Shown piece after piece: positions 57,388 to 64,000 of a stretch of 64,000 bases of DNA. The stretch is from Marinomonas arctica (GTDB taxonomy: Bacteria > Pseudomonadota > Gammaproteobacteria > Pseudomonadales > Marinomonadaceae). The number at the start of each line of letters is the position of its first letter. The stretch's first letter is position 1. The translations under genes and the position numbers were made by a program. The stretch is taken from the NCBI RefSeq assembly GCF_003259225.1, contig NZ_QHJF01000002.1, forward strand, positions 101,788-165,787, read 5' to 3'. Below the pieces are notes generated by a model. The model saw only the letters and a program-made list of their open reading frames with translations. It was not told the origin of the DNA and ran no database searches.

Positions 57388-58071
57388 ATGCTTTCTGCGT
57401 CAGACTTAGAAGCCATTTGGCTCACTATTAGAGTGGCGACCACCGTCACGATTATTTTATTACTGATTGGCACCCCAATCGCTTGGTGGCTTGCACGTAC
57501 TCACTCACGTTTGAAAGGGCCAATCAGTGCCATTGTTGCCCTACCACTGGTATTGCCGCCCACTGTATTAGGCTTTTATCTACTGATCGCCATGGGCCCA
57601 AACGGTTTTATTGGTCAATTAACTCAAGAACTCGGCTTAGGAACCCTGCCCTTTACCTTCTGGGGACTGATCGTAGCCTCGGTATTTTATTCCCTGCCCT
57701 TTGTCGTACAGCCCATACAAAACGCCATTGAAGCCATTGGAGAGCGTCCACTGGAAGTCGCCGCTACCTTGCGCGCCAACAGTTGGGATCGGTTTTTTAC
57801 CATTGTTTTACCACTCGCCAAACCGGGCTTTATTACCGCAGCCATCTTAGGTTTTACCCATACGGTCGGCGAATTTGGCGTTGTCTTAATGATAGGTGGC
57901 AATATCCCAGGGCAAACTCGCGTTATATCCGTGCAAATCTACGATCATGTTGAAGCCTTGGAATATGATCAAGCCCATAAGCTCGCCGCTATCATGATCA
58001 TTTTTTCTTTTTTAGTCTTACTCAGCCTGTATAGCTTCCAACGGAAAAACACTCTATGGGGAGCGAAATAA
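57388..58071 (+). CDS. modB: Molybdate ABC transporter permease
   Basis: 227-aa inner-membrane permease with about five helices. It begins LSASDLEAIWLTIRVATTVTIILLLIGTPIAWWLART and has PLVLPPTVLGFYLLIAMGPNGFIG and the EAA loop IEAIGERPLEVAATLRANSWDRFFTIVLPLAKPGFITA, all ModB features. It lies eight bases after modA. Confidence 0.96.
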   Translation: MLSASDLEAIWLTIRVATTVTIILLLIGTPIAWWLARTHSRLKGPISAIVALPLVLPPTVLGFYLLIAMGPNGFIGQLTQELGLGTLPFTFWGLIVASVFYSLPFVVQPIQNAIEAIGERPLEVAATLRANSWDRFFTIVLPLAKPGFITAAILGFTHTVGEFGVVLMIGGNIPGQTRVISVQIYDHVEALEYDQAHKLAAIMIIFSFLVLLSLYSFQRKNTLWGAK

Positions 58072-58073
58072 CA

Positions 58074-59213
58074 ATGCCGAAACAAAGCACGACCACGCAA
58101 AACACCAACAGCTTAGAAAAGACAAACAAGACAGAACAAGGGCTGTACGCCAAATTTCACTTACAGCACCCACAATCTCGCTTTGCCTTAAATGTCGACC
58201 TCATCCTTCCAGACAGTGGCGTAACGGCGATCTTTGGCGAGTCAGGCTCAGGCAAAACCACCATGCTACGCTGTATTGCAGGGCTAGAGCGAGCACAACA
58301 AGGGCATTTTGTGATGAAAGGCGAAACATGGCAAAGCGACACTGTTTTCTTGCCGACTCATAAACGACCATTAGGTTATGTGTTTCAAGAGCCGAGCCTC
58401 TTTCCTCACCTAACCGCGAAAGGCAATTTAGAGTACGCCATTAAACGCAGCGGCATTCCCTTACCAGCGGGCTTATATGACCAAATCATCGACTTAATGG
58501 GCATCGAATCCGTACTGGCGAATAATTCACAACAACTGTCTGGCGGAGAAAAGCAACGGGTTGCCATTGCGCGCGCATTATTGATTCAACCGACATTGTT
58601 ACTCATGGATGAACCGTTGGCTTCGTTAGATAACGCCAGAAAACAAGAGATTTTGCCTTACCTCGAAAAGCTTAAATCCACCCTTAAAACACCGATTTTA
58701 TACGTCAGCCATTCGGTCGAAGAAGTCATGCGTCTGGCGGATCACGTGGTGCTAATGCAGGATGGAAAGGTCGCAACACAAGGCGCGATTGAAGAGGTGT
58801 TTGCACAGCTTAAATCGCCACTGCTAATGAATAATGACACCAGCGTCCTCTGGCAGGGTCAGATTATCGAGCAGGACGCCCGCTGGCACTTGTCAAAGGT
58901 CAATTGCGCGGGAAGCAAATTATGGATTCGCAACAATGGCGACGACATAGGACAAACCATTCGAGTACGCATACTCGCTACCGACGTCAGCCTAACGCTC
59001 TCGCCCCATGACGACTCCAGTATATTAAACAAACTGCCCGTCACCGTGCTCGACATTGTTCCCGACCAAGACCCCGCCATGGCGCTAGTCAGGTTACAAA
59101 CAGAGAAAAACACGCTTATAGCAAGATTGACCTATCGATCCGTAGACCACCTCGCCTTGGCAGAAGGGAAAACACTCTGGGCGCAAATTAAAAGCGTAGC
59201 GCTGGTCAGATAA
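58074..59213 (+). CDS. modC: Molybdate ABC transporter ATPase
   Basis: 379 aa. The ABC domain has Walker A GESGSGKTTMLRC, Q-loop YVFQEPSLFPHLTA, signature QLSGGEKQRVAIARAL and Walker B LLLMDEPLASLD. The C-terminal regulatory TOBE/MopI-like domain (about 300-379, VRILATDVSLTLSPHDDSSILNKLPVTVLDI) is characteristic of ModC. The start at 58074 follows GGGGAG; an ATG at 58056 would overlap modB. Converges on the Fic gene with a 112-base gap lacking an obvious terminator. Confidence 0.96.
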   Translation: MPKQSTTTQNTNSLEKTNKTEQGLYAKFHLQHPQSRFALNVDLILPDSGVTAIFGESGSGKTTMLRCIAGLERAQQGHFVMKGETWQSDTVFLPTHKRPLGYVFQEPSLFPHLTAKGNLEYAIKRSGIPLPAGLYDQIIDLMGIESVLANNSQQLSGGEKQRVAIARALLIQPTLLLMDEPLASLDNARKQEILPYLEKLKSTLKTPILYVSHSVEEVMRLADHVVLMQDGKVATQGAIEEVFAQLKSPLLMNNDTSVLWQGQIIEQDARWHLSKVNCAGSKLWIRNNGDDIGQTIRVRILATDVSLTLSPHDDSSILNKLPVTVLDIVPDQDPAMALVRLQTEKNTLIARLTYRSVDHLALAEGKTLWAQIKSVALVR

Positions 59214-59325
59214 ATATTAAGGCTCAACTACCGCTTGCTAGCCTAAGCCAATCATCAAGCAAAGCTTCTAACTTAAATAACTGTGCTGCGTATTTTGTAG
59301 AATTCTCGCGGCATCTTATTATTCG

Positions 59326-60882
59326 TTAACTGCGAGGTAGTGGAGGTTCTTCCTTACCCTCTAGAGCAGCCTGAACAAGTGATCCTAAAAATTTTGCGAA
59401 AGGCTTTATGTTTTGGTTAACACTTACCTCTTCAAGAGCTGCCATATAGTCATTGCGTTTTTCTAGCGGCACAATCGTCCAAGGGTAGCCACCACTCGCC
59501 AACATTGCATTCATTAAAAAACGTCCCGTGCGGCCATTCCCATCCATATAAGGATGAATATAGACAAATATAAAATGCCCAAGCACAACGCGCACAGCGG
59601 CATTTTCTTCTCCTTGTAGCAACTCAAAGAATGCAGGCATCATATCCCGCACCGCCTCTTTACTGGGAGGCGTATGCTTGGAACGTCGGATAAACACAGG
59701 AGCATTCCGATAACCTGCCAGATCGGCAGGCTTGTGGATGCCAGCCGTTACTCCGGGCGCAAACATTTCGCGATACCACACTCGATGATCATTATCGACG
59801 ACTTGCCCTGCATTATGTCCATCAAGTATTTGATCTATACTTTTGCGCACGGCTTGATAAGCCTGCCAGTATCCTCGGGCGGCTAAAGCATTTAACCTTT
59901 CTTTATCGTCGGTATTTTGCTCTGGGTTCCAATCTCCAGCACGAACACGGTTTATTAGCTCTGGTGTTACGCGATAACCCTCGATAGAAAGCGAGTGATA
60001 GGCGTCGGTTACATACACGTCTTCGACACGCTTCATGTACGCGGTTTTATCAACTGTTCGCGAAGGAGGTGCTGGAAAGTGCTCTATCACTGTTTCCCGC
60101 ATATCCTGCCACATAAGCCGAAGACGATTTACGTATGGGGATTGCTCTCGTCGAGAGAAGCTTAGACTTGACTGATATTCAAACGGATCAGACTCTCGCA
60201 AATCATACCCAGCGGCTCGCATCGTGCTCAAAATATCATCGGCAATTTGATTGCGGCCAATATTCCTAAATGCGCCAGCTAAACGACCAGCAATAGCGCT
60301 GTGGCCACCCTCTAACAGCTGCTCTAGGACGTCGGATGCGTCACTTATCATGGATAATGCGGCACGCATGTCTGTTGGTTTTTGAGTGAAGCTTTGTTTA
60401 CTACAAGCAATTAATGCAGCGGAAAGGCTGTAAATACGCAACCCATTTTTGACGCTAACCTGATCGGGTTCAGGGAGAGAAGAACGGATATCCAAAAGTG
60501 ACGTGCCATGAGGCAATGCTGTTACATTGTTCCGTGCTTTGATGGCTCGAACCAATAACTGTTTTGGTACTGTCATATTCTCAATATGAAGCGCGATAGA
60601 TTGCTCAGGTGACAAGCACCAATCATCGCCTTTTAAATAATTAAGGTAGGCAGCACAAAATTGCCAAAAGGACGCATACCAAGCCGTGCTTTCACCACGC
60701 GTTTCATCGGGTCTCGCTGGCACATACCAACCCTTGATAACTTCCTCAAGAAAGCCATTTTGAACAAGGCGTTCACGATAAGTACGCGAGAGCTCAGCGG
60801 AACGTATAGCCACTAGGCCATTTTTTTGGAGTTGATGAAGGACTTCTAATGCATCAGCCAGTTTTTCGGAGGGAGTTGCCAT
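59326..60882 (-). CDS. Fic-domain protein with AbiEi-like N-terminal domain
   Basis: 518 aa. Fic proteins usually transfer AMP from ATP to Tyr/Ser/Thr of target proteins. The active site HPYMDGNGRTGR (H near 444) fits HPFx[D/E]GNGRxxR. An upstream SLSIEG (about 296-301) fits the (S/T)xxxE(G/N) self-inhibition helix, so activity is probably autoinhibited. The N-terminal 150 residues (LQKNGLVAIRSAELSRTYRERLVQNGFLEEVIKGWYVP) resemble the winged-helix antitoxin AbiEi, suggesting DNA binding. AGG five bases before the ATG fixes the start. Four 24-bp-spaced repeats begin 33 bases upstream. It lies just outside the integrase island. Confidence 0.9.
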   Translation of the reverse strand: MATPSEKLADALEVLHQLQKNGLVAIRSAELSRTYRERLVQNGFLEEVIKGWYVPARPDETRGESTAWYASFWQFCAAYLNYLKGDDWCLSPEQSIALHIENMTVPKQLLVRAIKARNNVTALPHGTSLLDIRSSLPEPDQVSVKNGLRIYSLSAALIACSKQSFTQKPTDMRAALSMISDASDVLEQLLEGGHSAIAGRLAGAFRNIGRNQIADDILSTMRAAGYDLRESDPFEYQSSLSFSRREQSPYVNRLRLMWQDMRETVIEHFPAPPSRTVDKTAYMKRVEDVYVTDAYHSLSIEGYRVTPELINRVRAGDWNPEQNTDDKERLNALAARGYWQAYQAVRKSIDQILDGHNAGQVVDNDHRVWYREMFAPGVTAGIHKPADLAGYRNAPVFIRRSKHTPPSKEAVRDMMPAFFELLQGEENAAVRVVLGHFIFVYIHPYMDGNGRTGRFLMNAMLASGGYPWTIVPLEKRNDYMAALEEVSVNQNIKPFAKFLGSLVQAALEGKEEPPLPRS

Positions 60883-60914
60883 TGTGCCTACTCTTCCTAT
60901 TTTTCTGTGAAAAG

Positions 60915-60996
60915 ATTCGCTTATCGGGCGTATCTATTATTCGCTTATTAAGTTGTACCATTATTCGCTTATTGCGTCTAATCATAATTCGCTTAT
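60915..60996. repeat. Four direct repeats with 24-bp period upstream of the Fic gene
   Basis: ATTCGCTTAT occurs at 60915, 60939, 60963 and 60987, exactly 24 bases apart; three copies extend to AATAAGCGAAT on the minus strand. They occupy the promoter region of the minus-strand Fic gene. The regular spacing places each copy on about the same face of the helix and suggests cooperative protein binding, perhaps by the Fic protein's own N-terminal domain. The rest of 60997-61210 shows nothing I can support. Confidence 0.85.
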
Positions 60997-61210
60997 TGTG
61001 CTGGATAGGTAGTAGGCGCTGAGCATTCAAGAATAAACTCCTGCCAGAGCATTAAAACACTGTCACAGTAGAGTTAAGGTAAGAGGTGTTAGAAATATCT
61101 GTCTTTCTGGGAGCTAACAACCATTATGCCTTGAGGAGCGATTTAAAATTATTCAGTAATTACGGCATACATTCCAACCAACGGACTCCCCTAGAGCACT
61201 TTTCAGACAA

Positions 61211-61258
61211 TAAAAAAGCCCCGATACGTCAGTTTTCACTAACCTATCGAGGCTTATT
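61211..61258 (-). terminator. Intrinsic terminator downstream of the tRNA fragment
   Basis: On the minus strand AAGCC-T-CGATA pairs with TATCG-G-GGCTT and is followed by a run of T. It begins a few bases after the CCA end of the tRNA fragment and is the expected terminator of the original intact tRNA gene, so the left flank is old chromosome. Confidence 0.75.
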
Positions 61259-61263
61259 TTATA

Positions 61264-61306
61264 TGGTGGGCCTGCCCAGACTTGAACTGGGGACCTGCCG
61301 ATTATA
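61264..61306 (-). other. 3' half of a tRNA gene (attachment site)
   Basis: On the minus strand ATAATCGGCAGGTCC, T arm CCCAG-TTCAAGT-CTGGG and the acceptor CAGGCCC followed by A and CCA form the 3' part of a tRNA from the anticodon loop onward. The sequence upstream does not pair with the anticodon, D or acceptor stems, so no intact tRNA is present. It resembles tRNA-Ile2/Met types. This is the usual remnant left when an integrase recombines inside a tRNA gene; the integrase gene is next to it. Confidence 0.8.
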
Positions 61307-61437
61307 AGTTTTAATCCCTATTAGTTGACGTAGCTTTATACAGATTGATAAAAATATATTTATACATACAAATCAATTATTTAAATTAAAAACAGTTTTA
61401 TTGAGCTTTACTTAACAATACCTATATTGATAGATTA

Positions 61438-61456
61438 TGTAGCACATTTGTAGCAC
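61438..61456. repeat. Direct repeat before the integrase gene
   Basis: TGTAGCAC occurs twice (61438-61445 and 61449-61456), 11 bases apart, about one helical turn. It lies 16 bases upstream of the integrase ATG. It may be an arm-type integrase site or a regulator site. Confidence 0.45.
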
Positions 61457-61472
61457 GTAATTTAGGTATCAT

Positions 61473-62660
61473 ATGAAACTGAAGTTCACTAAAGAGATCA
61501 TTTCCGCCATAGAGCCGTTAGATAAAAGACAGCGCATTCAAGACGCTAAGGTCGATGGACTAGTGATTGAGGTGCTTCCTTCTGGTAGAAAATCATTTCG
61601 TGTCTACAAACGCCTCAAAGGACAAAGCTCTCCTGTAAGCATTACATTAGGCCAATTCCCTTCTTTAACCATTGAGAACGCTCGAAAAAAAGCACTAGAG
61701 GAATTATCCAAGCTTGCACATGGCATCAACCCAAATGAACAAGCAAAAGCCGATGTAAAGTCAAAAATTACATTAATAGAAGTTTATGATGACTACATAT
61801 CACAAAAGGAGCTGTCTGAGTCGAGCCTACGCGGCTATAACCAAATAATGCGATCCTATCTTGCTGACTGGCATAAATCGGCCCTTGCAGACATTACAGA
61901 GAGCATGATCAAAGAAAAACACGCGAGTCTCTCATGCACTAGTCGAGCGCAAGCCGACTATTGCATGAGAGTACTCAGAGCTTTGTATAACTTTGCTCAA
62001 TTCGAATATAAAAACGCCCAAGACAAACCAATCTTTCTCTACAACCCAGTCCAAATACTTAGCCATAAAAGGCAATGGAATCACGTACCACGCAAACAAA
62101 CACGCCTAACAAGGTCTGAAATTCCTAAATTATTGAGCGGCTTGAACACTGTTCGTAAAACCGCAGATACATTTTTATTTGCTGTATGTGACTTCGTTGA
62201 AGTAGCGTTATTCACAGGATTAAGAAAATCTGAGTTACTAAACTTGAAATGGGAACAAGTAAGCCTAGAAGAGAGAACTTTTAGAATTTTAGAAACGAAA
62301 AATGGTGATGCTTTAGAGCTGCCAATGGCAGATCATTTACATTCTATTTTTGAGAGACGCAAGGAAATGACCAGTAATGGGTATATTTTTCAAGCTGAAA
62401 ACGACTATGGATACGTTCGAGAGCCCAAAAAATCAATACAGAAAATTATAGATGAAACAGGGATTAGCTTTACACTTCACGACCTTAGGAGAACTTTCAC
62501 AAGCACAGCTGAGCTCTTACGAGTCGGCACCTATACGATTAAACGCTTACTAAACCACAAAACAGGACGGAATGATGTAACTGCAGGATACACAATTCTC
62601 ACTGCTGAAGAGCTTAGACCTTTCACTAAAGAAATAGAGAAGAAACTACTTTTAAAATGA
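61473..62660 (+). CDS. P4-type tyrosine integrase
   Basis: 395 aa site-specific recombinase. The N-terminal DUF4102 arm-binding domain (about 1-90; VDGLVIEVLPSGRKSFRVYKR, ITLGQFPSLTIENARKKA) is followed by the SAM-like core-binding domain (about 100-190) and the catalytic domain with R251 (FTGLRKSELL), K in LETKNGDALELPM, H336-R339 (LHDLRRTF), H362 (LLNHKTGRN) and nucleophile Y373 (TAGYTIL). All catalytic residues are present, so it is probably active. AGG six bases before the ATG supports the start. P4-type integrases insert into tRNA 3' ends, which fits the adjacent fragment. Confidence 0.95.
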   Translation: MKLKFTKEIISAIEPLDKRQRIQDAKVDGLVIEVLPSGRKSFRVYKRLKGQSSPVSITLGQFPSLTIENARKKALEELSKLAHGINPNEQAKADVKSKITLIEVYDDYISQKELSESSLRGYNQIMRSYLADWHKSALADITESMIKEKHASLSCTSRAQADYCMRVLRALYNFAQFEYKNAQDKPIFLYNPVQILSHKRQWNHVPRKQTRLTRSEIPKLLSGLNTVRKTADTFLFAVCDFVEVALFTGLRKSELLNLKWEQVSLEERTFRILETKNGDALELPMADHLHSIFERRKEMTSNGYIFQAENDYGYVREPKKSIQKIIDETGISFTLHDLRRTFTSTAELLRVGTYTIKRLLNHKTGRNDVTAGYTILTAEELRPFTKEIEKKLLLK

Positions 62661-62672
62661 CCGTGTGTCCAT

Positions 62673-63297
62673 TTATTTTTCTAAGTATTTCTTCTCATTT
62701 TTATACCCAATCATTTCTAATACAAATTTATGGCTTGGCATTACATGAGAACCAATTTTAAATGTTGAGCTATTTGAATAGAAAAAATCAAAGTGATTCA
62801 AAGGGTGCACTCTTCCATTCTCACTATCAGGATCATGATCAAACCTAAAATAACCTTCCTCAAATAAAATCATAGCAGTTAAAACTCTCTTTAGATGATA
62901 AACATTACCTTCATACTCATCTGCTAATATAGAAATATCACTAACATCAAAAACATCAAAATCATCGTCTAAAAAAATAGATTTCATATAACTTATCATC
63001 ATTATATCAACTTCAAAATCATCATATTTAAAAGATATACCGCCATCGTAAAGATATAAAAAAAAACGGAAAAGAAACTGAAAAAACCTTATCTTTAGAA
63101 TGAAAAATAAGCCTTGTGGTTTTATCATCCTTTAATACATGAATAAAATCTTTTTCTTCTCTACTTACATCAACATAACTTAGAAGATATGAAGCCACTT
63201 CACATATAAGAATTAAATAATCCTTTTTCTTTCTAATTGGTTTCATTACTTTATGAGAAAGATAACTAGGCATAATAATTTTGTTATCGAAATTCAT
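62673..63297 (-). pseudogene. Unknown 207-aa gene split by a frameshift
   Basis: Two frames, 63297-63028 and 63128-62673, join into one protein if the run of nine T (63066-63058) is read as eight. The joined chain runs through KDKVFSVSFPFFLYLYDGGISFKYDDFEVDIMMISYMK without a break in character. The ATG at 63297 is four bases after the helicase stop, with AAAAGG nine bases upstream, so it belongs to the helicase operon. The product is acidic in its second half (DDDFDVFDVSDISILADEYEGN) and matches nothing I recognise. The break may be a true mutation, a sequencing error, or slippage at the T run. Confidence 0.6.
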
Positions 63298-63300
63298 AAA

Positions 63301-63951
63301 TTAAAACCTTTTGAATATTTCTGAATTAGCAACAATTAAGCTCTCAATATCTTTAACAGTAAGCTCTTTAGTTTTAGATATATTCTTTATCAAATCGAAA
63401 ATATCAGGCCTAACTGAAACATCAATACCTAAATATTCAAATGCTTCATGTGTTATTTCGTAGATTGATTTATTATCTTCTCCAGACGATTTTATAGAAA
63501 TTATTCGAGCTTTTATTGCTGCCTTTTCTTCTTCAGATGGCTCATCTATAAGCAATGAATTATTTTCATTAACATAGTTTAGATTTTCATTAACCCTATT
63601 AACAAAATCTTCATTCCTACTATAGTCTATTAAAAGATAGCTCTTCAAAAAAGATCTCGTCATCATCATATATAAAGCATTTCTATATGATGTTAAATCA
63701 GTTACATCACGAGTAACACAAATAACGAAAGGAAACTCCAAACCTTTTACATTATTACGATTGCTTAAAAAAAGCTGTCCGGATTTCTTGGTTTTACTTT
63801 CAACTGCATTATTAACTTCCCATCCAAAGCTAGACATCACATTATGATATATTTGATTAAAACACTCATAAATATAATTCGATCCATCAATAAAAACCAC
63901 ACCTATATCATCTGGTTTCACAGTTGGATTCTCATGCGTATTTCGGAGCAT
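63301..63951 (-). pseudogene. C-terminal part of a superfamily 1 helicase, 5' part missing
   Basis: The 216 aa keep helicase motif V-like NNVKGLEFPFVICVT and motif VI-like YRNALYMMMTRSFLKSYLLI, then a helical C-terminus. Walker A, Walker B and motifs III-IV are absent; intact relatives are several times longer. In-frame translation upstream meets TAA at 63994-63996, and the first residues (up to about MLRNTH) come from the apparent insertion-sequence end, so the ATG is probably accidental. True helicase sequence seems to begin near ENPTVKPDDIGVVFIDGSN. Such helicases often occur in phage-defence islands, but nothing here proves that role. Confidence 0.7.
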
Positions 63952-64000
63952 TCCGAACAGCCATTTCGGTATGACCCGAACACCTATTTCGGTTTAATCC
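63935..64000. mobile_element. Probable insertion-sequence end with three 23-bp repeats (IS21-like)
   Basis: ATTTCGG recurs at 63940, 63963 and 63986, and CCGAACA at 63953 and 63976, all with a 23-base period. Starting at TGCGTATTTCGG (63935), this looks like the left end of an IS21-family element, which carry repeated transposase sites of this kind behind a terminal TG. The istA/istB genes would lie beyond the right edge. Family assignment is from recall of the pattern, not from a database match. Confidence 0.55.

Larger units (their letters stand above)
61307..64000. mobile_element. Integrative element or genomic island (left end only)
   Basis: The element starts at the tRNA 3' fragment, carries the integrase, and continues past the right edge. 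Its cargo is visibly more AT-rich than the chromosome to the left, most strongly from 62670 to 63950. Because the fragment's CCA end points left, the left flank is chromosome and the intact tRNA is predicted at the far right end of the element. Confidence 0.75.

Noticed and set aside
60915..60996. CRISPR array
   Set aside because: The repeats are only about 10-11 bp, the intervening 13-14 bp are too short for spacers, and no cas gene is present.
61086..61307. Open frame ending in a PRLELGTCRL-like stretch
   Set aside because: It is the complement of the tRNA fragment and its terminator; such frames across tRNA genes are a common false call.
61264..61380. Intact tRNA gene
   Set aside because: Only the part from the anticodon loop to CCA is tRNA-like; no 5' acceptor or D arm is found on the minus strand beyond 61306.

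Overview
The window looks like chromosome from a marine gammaproteobacterium of the Oceanospirillales, most like Marinomonas. This is inferred from gene content and order (secG-tRNA-Leu-rimP-nusA, folP-glmM-tpiA, ftsH-rlmE/yhbY), moderate GC, and protein types such as ErpA, TcyP and membrane-bound PQQ glucose dehydrogenase. No 16S gene is present, so the genus is a guess.

Layout. 1-11.2 kb is housekeeping on the minus strand: nusA (cut by the left edge), rimP, tRNA-Leu(GAG), secG, tpiA, glmM, folP, ftsH, rlmE, erpA and prfC. On the plus strand here are yhbY and an unknown 279-aa gene behind a good match to a sigma-28 (flagellar) promoter. 11.4-19.3 kb is a compact four-gene signalling operon: hybrid kinase, lone receiver, GAF/PAS kinase and HPt-receiver-GGDEF protein. 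Its only visible output is cyclic di-GMP. 19.5-21.9 kb holds an RsbQ-like alpha/beta hydrolase overlapping a soluble PAS histidine kinase, then a convergent phosphopantetheinyl transferase. 22.8-29.9 kb holds a sensor kinase and NtrC-class regulator, then a near-perfect sigma-54 promoter and a PhnD-PhnC-PhnE-PhnE importer.

29.9-41.2 kb holds an RND efflux pair with a divergent TetR gene, an EamA permease, an NhaC-type antiporter, PQQ glucose dehydrogenase and an FAD monooxygenase. 41.5-50.8 kb is a five-gene operon of circularly permuted ATP-grasp, alpha-E and transglutaminase proteins whose product is unknown; it lies behind a second sigma-54-like promoter. 50.9-59.2 kb holds an RhlE-type helicase, the cystine transporter TcyP, an HD-GYP protein with a large insertion, and modABC.

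The right end is accessory DNA. A Fic protein with an AbiEi-like N-terminus lies downstream of four direct repeats spaced exactly 24 bp apart. A 3' half of a tRNA gene followed by its terminator marks an attachment site at 61264-61306. Beyond it are a P4-type integrase, an AT-rich gene split by a frameshift in a run of nine T, and the C-terminal part of a superfamily 1 helicase. The helicase appears to be cut by the end of an insertion sequence (three 23-bp repeats) at the right edge.

The strongest candidates for something undescribed are the Fic gene with its repeat array, the ATP-grasp/alpha-E/transglutaminase operon, the RsbQ-kinase pair and the sigma-28-linked unknown gene.
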